A stretch of 64,000 nucleotides of DNA from Lachnospiraceae bacterium. GTDB lineage: Bacteria > Bacillota > Clostridia > Lachnospirales > Lachnospiraceae. Of this stretch, positions 25,017 through 33,875 are shown piece after piece; within the stretch, counting starts at the first letter, position 1; every line of letters begins with the position of its first letter. A program made the translations under genes and the position numbers. The notes under the pieces are model-generated. The model was not told the origin of the DNA and made no database searches. It worked only from the letters and a program-made list of their open reading frames with translations. The stretch spans positions 1 to 64,000 of the forward strand of contig QXWV01000107.1 of the NCBI GenBank assembly GCA_009911195.1, read 5' to 3'.

Positions 25017-25886
25017 CTAATAGAATGTTTTCACAAGGCTTCCAATAATCAAGTTCCATCCATCCGCCAACACAAACAGCAATATTTTAAAAGGCAGGGA
25101 AATCGTTGTAGGCGGAAGCATCATCATACCCATACTCATCAAAGTAGAAGCAACCACCATGTCAATCACGATAAACGGAATGTAAATATAAAAACCGATA
25201 ATAAATGCTTTTCTTAATTCACTGATAATGAAACTGGGAATCAGAACGCTAGTCGGTATACCATCCAAATCCCCGCCCCACTCCGTATCGCTGATTTCAA
25301 GAAACAGGCGTACATCCCTCTCCTGTGTCTGCCCATACATAAATTGCCTAAAAGGCTTCAGCCCTTCCTCCAGGGCTTCCTGCTGATTCATTTCCCCTGC
25401 CTCAAAGGGAATGACCGCATTATCATATACTTCCTGGAATGTGGGCTGCATAATGAAAAACGTTAAAAACAAAGCTAACCCAATCAGTACCTGATTAGGA
25501 GGTGCTGTTTGGGTATTTAAAGCCGCCCTGGTAAAATGCAGAACAATGATTATTCTAGTAAACGAAGTAAGCATAATGATTAATGTCGGCGCCAAAGCAA
25601 TCAGCGTCAGCGTAATCAAAATCCTCAGTGAACCGTTTAACTGCCCATTCCCATCATTATACGTTATTGTAAAAGTGTTCCCTATATTCAGTTCCTTTAA
25701 TTCGTCCTGCGATTCCGATTCCCCTGGTTCTCGCCGGTTTGTCCTTTCATCCGTTGTTCCTGTCAGATGAGTCTCGCTTTCCGCAGCCAAAACAGATACA
25801 GGACAGTACATATACAACAATATGCCTACCGAAAACAGCAGGCATATCATCCTCATCACTTTTTTTCCGGAAAAATACTTTTTCAT
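25017..25886 (-). CDS. fliP: Flagellar export gate protein FliP
   Basis: The 289-aa product has a signal peptide (residues about 8-34, ending SVLAA), a short periplasmic/luminal stretch rich in charged residues, and four transmembrane helices with the FliP signatures LTSFTRIIIVLHFTRAALNTQTAPPNQVLIGLALFLTFF and YIPFIVIDMVVASTLMSMGMMMLPP. Five copies start the export-channel assembly, aided by FliO. It follows fliO by 9 nt. Confidence 0.96.
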   Translation of the reverse strand: MKKYFSGKKVMRMICLLFSVGILLYMYCPVSVLAAESETHLTGTTDERTNRREPGESESQDELKELNIGNTFTITYNDGNGQLNGSLRILITLTLIALAPTLIIMLTSFTRIIIVLHFTRAALNTQTAPPNQVLIGLALFLTFFIMQPTFQEVYDNAVIPFEAGEMNQQEALEEGLKPFRQFMYGQTQERDVRLFLEISDTEWGGDLDGIPTSVLIPSFIISELRKAFIIGFYIYIPFIVIDMVVASTLMSMGMMMLPPTTISLPFKILLFVLADGWNLIIGSLVKTFY

Positions 25887-25895
25887 ATCTCTTGC

Positions 25896-26270
25896 CTATT
25901 CTTCATGTTCTTGGTTTTTGTCCATCCTTTTAGCTTTTTCAAAAATTTTTTTAAAGTCGGGCATAGACTCCACCGGTCTGTCCGGCAAATGAATCTGTTC
26001 AGCGGGAACTTCTGTAAGCATTGTTACTGTATCCTTACATATTGCTACCGCCAGATATTTCTCTCCGGTCCTTATTATTTGAATATACTTATTTGCAGTC
26101 AAGCGGTGTGTTTCTATTACTTCAACATTTGTTCCAATTGACCTTCCTTGTTGGAAATTTGCAATCCATCTAGTTGCTGCCCATGTAACAAACAGCACAA
26201 AAACAAATATGAAAAGCACTGTGCAAAACTGCAAGAATGAATTCATACTACTGGATACAGCAAGAAGCAT
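25896..26270 (-). CDS. fliO: Flagellar export assembly protein FliO
   Basis: The 124-aa product has one transmembrane helix (about residues 14-32, FCTVLFIFVFVLFVTWAAT) and a small cytoplasmic domain with the FliO pattern NVEVIETHRLTANKYIQIIRTGEKYLAVAI. FliO is a transient scaffold for the FliP ring. It starts 1 nt after the cheY stop codon; an ATG at residue 9 is an alternative start. The C-terminus is charged (KIFEKAKRMDKNQEHEE). Confidence 0.85.
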   Translation of the reverse strand: MLLAVSSSMNSFLQFCTVLFIFVFVLFVTWAATRWIANFQQGRSIGTNVEVIETHRLTANKYIQIIRTGEKYLAVAICKDTVTMLTEVPAEQIHLPDRPVESMPDFKKIFEKAKRMDKNQEHEE

Positions 26271-26271
26271 T

Positions 26272-26634
26272 TTACCCGACTACCTTCTTAACCGCTTCCA
26301 ATACACGGTCAGCCTGGAAGGGCTTAACAATAAAGTCTTTTGCCCCTGACTGGATTGCCTCGATAACCATCGCCTGCTGGCCCATAGCTGAACACATAAT
26401 AACCATAGCAGCCGGGTCTCCCTCTTTTATTTTCTTTAGAGCCTGAATGCCGTCCATTTCGGGCATTGTAATATCCATAAGTACAAGGTCTGGATGCAGT
26501 TCGTTATATTTCTCTACCGCTTTTGCCCCGTTCTCCGCCTCGCCGGCAACATTATACCCATTTTTCGTAAGGATATCCTTAATCATCATTCGCATAAATG
26601 CTGCATCATCGCAAACTAAAATATTTTTTGCCAT
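26272..26634 (-). CDS. cheY: Chemotaxis response regulator CheY
   Basis: The 120-aa single receiver domain has the acidic pair D9-D10 (LVCDDAAFMR), the phospho-acceptor D54 (LMDITMPEMDG), S82 and K104 (FIVKPF). Phosphorylated CheY binds the switch proteins encoded just upstream (FliM and FliY both carry N-terminal CheY-binding motifs). It is placed between fliY and fliO, as in Bacillus-type operons. No cheA, cheW, cheB or cheR is in the window. Confidence 0.95.
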   Translation of the reverse strand: MAKNILVCDDAAFMRMMIKDILTKNGYNVAGEAENGAKAVEKYNELHPDLVLMDITMPEMDGIQALKKIKEGDPAAMVIMCSAMGQQAMVIEAIQSGAKDFIVKPFQADRVLEAVKKVVG

Positions 26635-26655
26635 TTTTCTTTCTCCTATTTTTTC

Positions 26656-27912
26656 TTATTTGATAATTTCAGTTACACGGATACCGAAACTCTCTTCAAT
26701 AACAACAACTTCACCCTTGGCTACAAATTTGCCATTCACAAGTACATCTATTGGCTCGCCAGCGATTTTATCCAATTCTATAATCGTTCCTGGAGCAAAA
26801 TCCAAAATCTCAGCAATTGATTTGCTCGTCCTGCCCAGTTCAACGGTTACTTCCAATGGAACATCCATGATAAGCCCTATATTCTCGCTGCTTTGTATCC
26901 CACTGTAATCCGCTGAAAAATTCTGGAACTGTGCGGGTTGGATATTCATATTCTGCATATTCATCTGCGGCATTGCCATCTGGGGCATCCCCATTTGTGG
27001 CATTGCCATCTGAGGCATCCCCATCTGCGGCATTGTCATCTGAGGCATCCCCATTTGTGGCATTGCATTCATCTGGGGCGTTCCCATCTGCGGTGCAGCA
27101 GCTTGTTGCATCATCGGCTGTTCCTGTACTGGAGGAATACTTTGCGCCGGTGTTGATGCCGGTTCCGGTGCACTGGCAGATGTTTCCAATGAACCAATCC
27201 CTAACTGGTTATTCATAAATGCATCATATAAGCCTTTTGCAAAATCAAGAGGATATATCTGCATAATAGAACTATCTACCAAATCGCCAATCTGCATCCT
27301 GAAAGATATCTTTACAAAAGTTCCCTTCAGAAATGCCGCAATATCCTCACCAGATTCAAAATCATTTAAATCAATAAGGCTGGCATCTGGGGGGCTGATA
27401 TCTATCATTTTGCCAAGCATTGTAGATAAAGATGTGGCTGCCGAACCCATCATCTGGTTCATAGCCTCTGAAATTGCACTCAAATGAAGTTCCGTAACTT
27501 CTCCATCTGTATTAGTGCCATCCCCTCCCATCATGAGGTCTGTAATTATCTTTACGTCATGTTCCTTTAAAACTAGTATATTTGAGCCTTCCAAGCCTGC
27601 CGTATATTTAATCTGAATAAATACACAGGGCCTTTCATAGGAACTCATAATGTCCTTCCAGTTTGTCAGACTAACCGTAGGTGTTGTGATATTAACTTTC
27701 AGGTTAACAAGGGAAAACAAGGTAGTTGCCGAAGAACCCATACTGATATTGGCAACTTCCCCGATGGCATCCTTCTCCACATCAGAAAGCAGGCTTTCAT
27801 CTACCTCTATTTCACTGTCAGAGGATAATTCCATATCATCGCCACCCTCATCGGATAAGTCCATTCCGTTTAATAGCGCATTTATTTCATCTTGTGATAA
27901 CATTCCGTCCAT
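26656..27912 (-). CDS. fliY: Flagellar switch protein FliY (FliN/CheC-like fusion)
   Basis: The 418-aa product has an N-terminal CheY-P-binding peptide (MLSQDEINALLNGM), a CheC-like phosphatase domain (about 40-225) with two E-x2-N sites (DAIGEVANISMGSSATT and SAISEAMNQMMGSAATS), a linker (about 235-325), and a C-terminal FliN/SpoA domain (about 340-418: DVPLEVTVELGRTSKSIAEILDFAPGTIIELDK). It forms part of the C-ring and dephosphorylates CheY-P. The linker contains a Met/Pro/Gln pentapeptide repeat, MPQM(G/A/T), about nine times. It follows fliM by 4 nt. Confidence 0.95.
   Translation of the reverse strand: MDGMLSQDEINALLNGMDLSDEGGDDMELSSDSEIEVDESLLSDVEKDAIGEVANISMGSSATTLFSLVNLKVNITTPTVSLTNWKDIMSSYERPCVFIQIKYTAGLEGSNILVLKEHDVKIITDLMMGGDGTNTDGEVTELHLSAISEAMNQMMGSAATSLSTMLGKMIDISPPDASLIDLNDFESGEDIAAFLKGTFVKISFRMQIGDLVDSSIMQIYPLDFAKGLYDAFMNNQLGIGSLETSASAPEPASTPAQSIPPVQEQPMMQQAAAPQMGTPQMNAMPQMGMPQMTMPQMGMPQMAMPQMGMPQMAMPQMNMQNMNIQPAQFQNFSADYSGIQSSENIGLIMDVPLEVTVELGRTSKSIAEILDFAPGTIIELDKIAGEPIDVLVNGKFVAKGEVVVIEESFGIRVTEIIK
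26960..27096. repeat. 15-bp tandem repeat encoding MPQMx in fliY
   Basis: About nine copies of a 15-bp unit encode MPQM followed by G, A or T, with a 30-bp higher-order period alternating G and A/T. It lies in the flexible linker between the phosphatase and FliN domains and is in frame, so unit gain or loss would change linker length only. Confidence 0.8.
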
Positions 27913-27916
27913 TATC

Positions 27917-28897
27917 CTACTCCCCCTCTCTGATTACCGAAGTGACCCTTACAGCATATTTATCTTTGCTAGAACCCGGTAACGCGGTGAATTTCTTTAA
28001 ATTTCCGACATAAATGTTCAGTTCACTGTCTACATTTTTATCCAGCCGGATAATATCGCCTGGCTGCAGATTAACAAAATCATTGACCAAAATATTACTC
28101 TTCCCCAAAACTGCTTTCACAGGAATATTAACCCTTCGAATCATCGATTCAATATAAATCTCATAATCTTCCGTATTCTTTTCCTGCATTGTTGAATACC
28201 AGAATTTTGTATTCAACTTATCTATAATATCTTCCAAAGTAAAGAAGGGAAGACATATATTCATAAGACCTTCCACGTCACCTATCTTAATGTTCAAGGT
28301 AACTATCGCCACCATATCACTGGGAGCAATCATCTGTGCAAACTGGGAATTCGTTTCTATCCTTTCCATCACAGGGGAAATATCAATCACTGTCTTCCAC
28401 GGCTCACGCATCATCTGCATACAGATAATCATCAGTTTCTCTATAATGGACATCTCTATTTCCGAAAATTCCCTGTTCTTTTCCAACGGAGTACCCTGGC
28501 CGCCCAGCATCCTGTCAATCATCGCAAAACCTAAGTTACAGGACAAATCAATAATGATATTCCCAGGCAATGGATTAAAATTTATAATCCCCAAAATTAC
28601 TGGGTTGGACAATGCATTGGAAAATTCCGAAAAAGTGAATGTTTCAGAACTCGCTACGCTAATCTGTATATTTTTTCTCAAATAAACTGCCAAATTAGTG
28701 GAAACCAGCCTGCCATAATGTTCATATATAATTTCAAGCGTGCGCAAATGTTCTTTTGAAAACTTTGCAGGACGTTTAAAATCATAATTTTTAACTTGTT
28801 TTTCTTTGCTATCTGGTGCCTCATCCACTTCCAGCTCGCCTGCACTTAGCTGCGCAAGCAGACTGTCTATTTCACTTTGTGACAGTACCTCACCCAC
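27917..28897 (-). CDS. fliM: Flagellar motor switch protein FliM
   Basis: The 326-aa product starts with the CheY-P-binding peptide EVLSQSEIDSLLAQL. It has the middle FliM domain (about 45-230) with NPLPGNIIIDLSCNLGFAMIDRMLGGQG, and a C-terminal SpoA domain (about 245-326: PVKAVLGKSNILVNDFVNLQPGDIIRLDK). FliM links FliG and FliN in the C-ring and is the main CheY-P target. The start codon is GTG after AGGAGGTGA. Confidence 0.96.
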   Translation of the reverse strand: MGEVLSQSEIDSLLAQLSAGELEVDEAPDSKEKQVKNYDFKRPAKFSKEHLRTLEIIYEHYGRLVSTNLAVYLRKNIQISVASSETFTFSEFSNALSNPVILGIINFNPLPGNIIIDLSCNLGFAMIDRMLGGQGTPLEKNREFSEIEMSIIEKLMIICMQMMREPWKTVIDISPVMERIETNSQFAQMIAPSDMVAIVTLNIKIGDVEGLMNICLPFFTLEDIIDKLNTKFWYSTMQEKNTEDYEIYIESMIRRVNIPVKAVLGKSNILVNDFVNLQPGDIIRLDKNVDSELNIYVGNLKKFTALPGSSKDKYAVRVTSVIREGE

Positions 28898-28933
28898 TCA
28901 AGTCACCTCCTGCCTTATCGTTTATTAAGGAGA

Positions 28934-29455
28934 TTATTGGTATTTAATGTCACTAAAGGAAACTCTGTATATAAATTGTGAATCATACATAGACTGGACA
29001 CGTCTCAATATCTCAGCTTTCGCTTCTTCTTCGCCATTTCCACCCTTCAAGTCTTCCATCTTGTAGCTTCCGATAACATCAAAAATCGCTTCTGTTATCA
29101 GTGACTTCCTGGCCTCCATATTTTCCGCCGAACCATAGGACTTATAGCCTTTATCTTTTGTGTTCATCGAGAGTGCAACTGAAAGCAAACACCAATGCTC
29201 TGTTCCGTCATCACTCTTCTGCAGGCTGATAGTCATTTCAGGAATATCATATACTTCCGTCTGTTCCATAGGCACCTGCTGAATGACTGCCCCATCTCCG
29301 CCTCTAAGTTCCAACTTAAGCACCGATGCAATATCCGTTACAAGCTGTGTTGTTTTCTTCGATGCACCGACTACACTAAACATCATAATGGATGTCAATA
29401 CGATATTTACAATCAGTAATGCAAGTATCAATATAGACAATAGGTTTTTCTTCAT
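28934..29455 (-). CDS. fliL: Flagellar basal-body-associated protein FliL
   Basis: The 173-aa product has a single N-terminal transmembrane helix (LLSILILALLIVNIVLTSIMMF, residues 4-25) and an extracytoplasmic domain of the FliL type (YDIPEMTISLQKSDDGTEHWCLLSVALSMNT). FliL forms rings around the stator and supports torque. It sits between motB and fliM, as in other clostridia. Confidence 0.88.
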   Translation of the reverse strand: MKKNLLSILILALLIVNIVLTSIMMFSVVGASKKTTQLVTDIASVLKLELRGGDGAVIQQVPMEQTEVYDIPEMTISLQKSDDGTEHWCLLSVALSMNTKDKGYKSYGSAENMEARKSLITEAIFDVIGSYKMEDLKGGNGEEEAKAEILRRVQSMYDSQFIYRVSFSDIKYQ

Positions 29456-29476
29456 TTGAACTATCCTCCCGCTCTT

Positions 29477-30286
29477 TTAATATGAACTCAACGAATTAAA
29501 AATACGAATCTCTACCCTTCTGTTCATCGCCCTGCCTTCCGGTGTGGAATTATCCGCAATCGGCATATATTCCCCCCGCCCCGAATGCTTTACAAAGGCT
29601 GGGTCTAAATTGGTTTTCTCCATCAAATAATTAAATACCGAAAGAGACCTTCCTCCGCTAAGTTCATCGTTATTAGAATATTTGGCTCCCGACATGGGGA
29701 CATTATCTGTATGTCCTTCTATTTCAATTGTACTTTCTGAGTATCGTTCCAACATAACCCCGATTTTATCCAAAACCGGCAAGGACTCATCCTTCAAGAC
29801 AACGCTTCCCGAGTCAAATAACAAAGACCCCTGCAATGTAAGCTGTACATATTGGGATGTAATGTCTATATCTATAATACCTTCCAACTGTTCTTCCTGA
29901 ATAGACTCTTCCAGCTTTTCTGCCAACTCCTCCGATGCCTCCAGCTTTGCCTGCTCAATTTGCTCCTCTGCTGTCTTCAAATCTTCGGGTACGTTTTCTT
30001 CCCCGTCTTCAGATTTTCCCATGCTGTTAATATAATTGTCCAGTTCATTTAACTGGCTCACCCCATTGCTAATCAGTATCCCATCGCCGATTGCCGTAGC
30101 CCCTGCTTTAAATATACTGAAACTTTGGGCAAAGGATGCCGCCACTTGCTCGAATTTCTGGGCATCTACCGTAGACATAGAAAACAGTAGAACGAAAAAG
30201 CATAACAGAAGGTTCATCAAGTCAGCAAAGGTATTCATCCACGCTGCCGCTGGCTTGGGAGGGTCTTCCTTCCTCTTTTTAGCCAT
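29477..30286 (-). CDS. motB: Flagellar stator protein MotB
   Basis: The product (269 aa) has an N-terminal basic segment, one transmembrane helix with the proton/ion-binding Asp (TFADLMNLLLCFFVLLFSMS), a long linker rich in Glu (about 100-150), and an OmpA-like peptidoglycan-binding domain (IEIEGHTDNVPMSGAKYSNN, LSGGRSLSVFNYLM). The ATG at 30286 is chosen because GGAGGTGAAG precedes it; it overlaps the motA end by 8 nt. The longer frame lacks a ribosome binding site. Confidence 0.95.
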   Translation of the reverse strand: MAKKRKEDPPKPAAAWMNTFADLMNLLLCFFVLLFSMSTVDAQKFEQVAASFAQSFSIFKAGATAIGDGILISNGVSQLNELDNYINSMGKSEDGEENVPEDLKTAEEQIEQAKLEASEELAEKLEESIQEEQLEGIIDIDITSQYVQLTLQGSLLFDSGSVVLKDESLPVLDKIGVMLERYSESTIEIEGHTDNVPMSGAKYSNNDELSGGRSLSVFNYLMEKTNLDPAFVKHSGRGEYMPIADNSTPEGRAMNRRVEIRIFNSLSSY

Positions 30287-31076
30287 CCGCTTCACCTCCG
30301 TCATCGCCGCCAGCCAGGTTTCTTTCACTCGGCGCTAAGAACGATTTCAGTTTTTCTTCTATTACACGGGGATTCTCGCCCGCCTGTATGGAAAGGAGAC
30401 CTTCTATCATGATTTCCTTCACCATGATTTCTGCTCCGTTATTTTCTTTTAATTTACTAGCCACCGGCGCACATATCCAGTTAGCCAACATCGAACCATA
30501 TAATGTAGTCAGCAATGCTGTTGCCATAGCAGGTCCGATAGCGGAAGGGTCACTCATGTTCTGTAACATATTTACCAGACCAACCAGCGTACCAATCATA
30601 CCCCATGCCGGCCCCATAGCCCCCAGGGTATCCCAAAACCCTACCTTTGCCTTATGCCTGCCTTCAATACTGATTAATTCCGTCTCCATAATGGCTCGTA
30701 CCAGTTCCGGGTCCGTACCATCTACAATCAGCAGTATGCCTTTCTTTAAAAAATCATCATCCAAATCCGCAGCCGCTTCTTCCAAGGAAAGAAGCCCTTC
30801 CTTACGTGCCACGTTGGATAACTCAATAACTTTCGTAATCATCTGCGGCGTATCTATTTCCGGTACTTTGAAAATCAATCCAAAACTTTTAAAACCTGCC
30901 AGCAAATCCTGCATGGAGTAGGATGCCATAACACAGAAAAAAGAACCGCCCAATGTAATAAAAATCGAAGCCGGGTCCACGAAGTTCCCGATAGCTGAAA
31001 TGCCATTGCCGGAAACGATACCGAACATAACTATGATAAAACATAATACCAAACCTAAAACTGATGCTATATCCAC
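30279..31076 (-). CDS. motA: Flagellar stator protein MotA
   Basis: The 265-aa product has four transmembrane helices and MotA signatures: GSFFCVMASYSMQDLLAGFKSFGLIF, the cytoplasmic loop with ARKEGLLSLEEAAADLDDDFLKKGILLIVDGTDPELVRAIMETEL, and GPAWGMIGTLVGLVNMLQNMSDP near helix 3. Five MotA surround two MotB to form the ion-driven stator. It follows flbD by 23 nt and overlaps motB. Confidence 0.96.
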   Translation of the reverse strand: MDIASVLGLVLCFIIVMFGIVSGNGISAIGNFVDPASIFITLGGSFFCVMASYSMQDLLAGFKSFGLIFKVPEIDTPQMITKVIELSNVARKEGLLSLEEAAADLDDDFLKKGILLIVDGTDPELVRAIMETELISIEGRHKAKVGFWDTLGAMGPAWGMIGTLVGLVNMLQNMSDPSAIGPAMATALLTTLYGSMLANWICAPVASKLKENNGAEIMVKEIMIEGLLSIQAGENPRVIEEKLKSFLAPSERNLAGGDDGGEADG

Positions 31077-31099
31077 GAATCTTCACCCACATTTCTGCG

Positions 31100-31285
31100 T
31101 CAATCCGCAAAAATATCCTTTCTATACGATTTTACTAGATTTTTCACTTCTTGTCTACTTTCTTTTACAATTATTTTGCGCCCAGTAGTGAATGAGATGA
31201 CCGTGTCCGGAGTTTCCTCCACTAATTCCATTAAATCCGGGTTAATCAATACCTTTGCCCCGTTAATCTTTGTTACCTCAATCAT
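31100..31285 (-). CDS. flbD: FlbD-family flagellar protein
   Basis: The 61-aa product matches the short FlbD family found between flgE and motA: MIEVTKINGAKVLINPDLMELVEETPDTVISFTTGRKIIVKES. Its role in Firmicutes is unclear. The ATG at 31285 follows GGAGGGG; the frame stays open upstream through a structured intergenic region up to a stop near 31408, but no good start is seen there. It is followed by motA. Confidence 0.88.
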   Translation of the reverse strand: MIEVTKINGAKVLINPDLMELVEETPDTVISFTTGRKIIVKESRQEVKNLVKSYRKDIFAD

Positions 31286-31309
31286 TTTACCCCTCCATGC
31301 TGCCATCAA

Positions 31310-31400
31310 CCCTTGGATTTGGGCATCAGCACAAACCTGTTTCTCCCTCGTAACAATTGGAATGGGAAACCTTTTTATCAGTTCCCCATTCAGTTGTGCT
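31310..31400 (-). ncRNA. Structured leader-like element before flbD
   Basis: In the flgE-flbD gap the minus-strand RNA could form an outer stem AGCACAA/TTGTGCT (31400-31394 with 31335-31329). This encloses an 11-bp stem GAATGGGGAAC/GTTTCCCATTC with a 10-nt loop (31391-31360), and a CCC/GGG hairpin (31323-31310) follows just before the flbD ribosome binding site. I do not match it to a known riboswitch. The same stretch is an open reading frame, so a coding remnant is an alternative. Confidence 0.4.
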
Positions 31401-31475
31401 TTTTAACGCTGCCTATCCATATGGCCTGCACTATAACATGCAAGCTATTTAGGATGTATCTTTTACATTATATTA

Positions 31476-33322
31476 CTAACGTTTCAGGTTTGTCAATTCC
31501 TCAAGCATTGTGTCGGAAACCGTAATAATACGGCTATTCGCTTGGAAACCTCTCTGTGTGGTAATCATTTCCGTAAATTCCTGGGACAAATCCACGTTAC
31601 TCATTTCCAGCACGCCGGACTGCATCTTGCCGCCGCCTTCTGTAATGTCCACGCCTGTTCCGTCAAAATCGCCGGAGTTCTTAGTTGCCTGATAGAGGTT
31701 ATCCCCTACTTTCTCCAAACCGGAAGGGTTAGCAAACGCTGCCGTAGCAATCTGCCCAAGGCATCTGCTCATACCATTGTCATAGGCCGCTGTAATAATA
31801 CCATCCTGCGCTACGGAAAGCGAAATCATCTCACCCTGGGCTCTCCCGGAGCCAAGTCCGTCACTGTTGCCCTTTGCGCTGGAAATTGTACTGGAGCCAT
31901 TGTTATTTACATTAGAGCAGGTAGAAAAATTCAGGGTGATATCCTTGAACGTAGTGCCATTTGCACCAGCCAGCCCCAAAGTAATCAATCCTTCTCCGCT
32001 GCCTCCCACACTGATAAACTTGCCGGTACCCGGGTCAAATTCCAAGTAAGCCGCCCTGTCAACATCTTTCTTCGTCACTGTAATGCTGCCGTTATCATTT
32101 ATCATGATTTCTTTTACTTTTTCATCCGTAACATTCAGTCCATAGTATTTTGCCAAATCAGCCGCTGTAGGAGCCGGTGCTCCACCATCAGGCACATAGG
32201 GGCCGCCCGGTGTCAATGTTATTGAAGTTTGGTCCGCATGGGTAACCGTTAATTTTTTATTTGAAGTTACCGGTGTTGCAGTTGCCAGTGGGGCATAAAA
32301 GGTGGTCTTTACCGAAGTTGGCTCCAATACAGACAGGCCGCCTTCCGCATCAATCTTATATTTTGTAATACCATGGCCCGGCTGTATCCCATATACCGCC
32401 TGTAAAAATGCATCATCTGCATTCGTCCAAGTGATATCTTCGTTAAAGTTCTTATTGCTGCCTGCTATAGTTGCGCCTGCAGCATCCTGGAATTCAATCT
32501 GCCCGGTCAAAGTAGCCGCCCCTGAACCATTCACTGGCATATAATTAATCGAAGTATCCACTTCCATCGTACTTCCGAAACTGGTTCTGCCCAAAATATC
32601 GGCTCCAACGGATGCCCCTGTGGAATCCCTGATATCATCCAGTGCAATATAGTACCTGCCGTTAGTATTCGTAGCATGCACGCTGAACCTGGCCGTATAC
32701 AGATACCCTGCATTATCATAAAACTCAAAGTTCATAATCCTTCCCGAAGTGGTATGGACTTCTTGTCATTCCTATCCACAATACCGGTCACCCTGCCTTC
32801 GCTGGTGCCATCCGGCGGATAGGTCATTATGGAATCCTCCATAACCTTCAGGGCAGAAACGGTATCTTTCTTCGGCACCCCTGTAGCAGGGTCTACCTGC
32901 CAGCCCATTACTGTATAACCAGTACTGGTCATAGCCAGATTTCCTGCGCCATCCACATAGAAAGAACCATCCCTTGTAAATAAGTTCTCGCTGCCGTTGC
33001 TAACTACGAAGAAATTATCCCCTGAAATCATAATATCAAAAGGGTTATTCGTTGTCTGCGCGGAACCCTGCTGTGCGATAGCTGTGTTGATGGCCGCGGT
33101 AGTAACACCAAGACCAATCTGCCTTGCATTGATACCTCCCAGTCCGGTCTCTGCATTAGCGCCCGATGCCGACTGGGTTGTCTGATACATCAGGTCTCTA
33201 AATGTAACAGACTGTGATTTATATCCTGTTGTGTTGACGTTTGCGATATTATTACCGATAACGTCCATCTTTGTCTGGTGTGTTCTAAGACCCGCCACAC
33301 CAGAGAAAAGTGATCTCATCAT
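31476..33322 (-). pseudogene. flgE: Flagellar hook protein FlgE, split by a frameshift
   Basis: The first frame (33322-32732) encodes the FlgE N-terminus (MMRSLFSGVAGLRTHQTKMD, VIGNNIANVNTTGYKS) up to VDRNDKK and then ends with seven unrelated residues. The next frame (from 32759 to 31476) continues naturally as VHTTSGR-IMNFEFYDNAGYLYTARFSV and ends with the canonical D1/D0 segment (SNVDLSQEFTEMITTQRGFQANSRIITVSDTMLEELTNL). Joined, the hook protein is about 615 aa. The break near 32757-32765 (AAG AAG TCC) behaves like loss of one base. As read, no full hook protein is made from one frame. A sequencing error, a real mutation, or re-initiation at the ATG at 32735 are alternatives. Confidence 0.85.
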
Positions 33323-33351
33323 AATTCATTGACCTCCTAAATCATTTCCCT

Positions 33352-33407
33352 GCCGTTTGAACGGCTAAGATGATGCCTCAATGCCCCTTCTGTCATTCCA
33401 GGGCATC
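33352..33407. promoter_or_regulatory. Two small stem-loops between flgE and the TIGR02530-like gene
   Basis: GCCGTT-TG-AACGGC (33352-33365) and ATGCCC/GGGCAT (about 33381-33407) lie in the 105-nt gap. They may act as mRNA processing or weak termination signals within the operon. Confidence 0.4.
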
Positions 33408-33427
33408 CGCCTCCTGTAAAGGTCCGG

Positions 33428-33835
33428 CTAAACAATAACAGCACCATCTATATTGGTAAATATGTTTTCGTCTGCCTCTATCTGGTTCATTGCCGTAATT
33501 ACTGTATTGTTTGGTATGCTTACAATAAATGCCAGCTCATCTACAAGTACCAATGATTCGTTAATCCCTTTCGCGCCCGCCTTTGCGGTTCCCTCCAGCA
33601 AGCGTTCCATCTGATTATCCGTAAGCTCTATATTCCGCTCTGCCAGACGGTTTGCCGCGTGTTTGGAGAACTTCACCCCAGCGGTTTTTTCTGCATTTTC
33701 CGCAGTCTTATTCAATATATCCTGAAAACTTAAGCTTTCCTGCGCATCCGTGCTCTTTTTGCTTTGCTTCGACTGCGTAAAATATTTCGCCTGCAGTTGC
33801 TCTATGGAAAGGAACTGATTATTCTGAACCTTCAT
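33428..33835 (-). CDS. TIGR02530-like flagellar operon protein
   Basis: The 135-aa product resembles the conserved Firmicute protein encoded between flgD and flgE: an N-terminal helical part (IEQLQAKYFTQSKQSKKS), FQDILNKTAENAEKTAGVKFSKHAANRLAERNIELTDNQMERLLEGTAKAGAKG, and a C-terminal strand-rich end (LAFIVSIPNNTVITAMNQIEA). Its function in hook assembly is not established. It is cotranscribed with flgD upstream and flgE downstream. Confidence 0.82.
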   Translation of the reverse strand: MKVQNNQFLSIEQLQAKYFTQSKQSKKSTDAQESLSFQDILNKTAENAEKTAGVKFSKHAANRLAERNIELTDNQMERLLEGTAKAGAKGINESLVLVDELAFIVSIPNNTVITAMNQIEADENIFTNIDGAVIV

Positions 33836-33875
33836 AATCTTCTCCTCCTTGAGAATTCCTTCTCCACTGTACTAT

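Noticed and set aside
31310-31400. c-di-GMP (GEMM) riboswitch upstream of flbD
   Set aside because: The conserved GEMM-I and GEMM-II core sequences are not present.
32732-32765. Programmed -1 frameshift in flgE
   Set aside because: There is no XXXYYYZ slippery site or clear downstream structure, and hook genes are not known to use recoding; mutation or sequence error is more likely.
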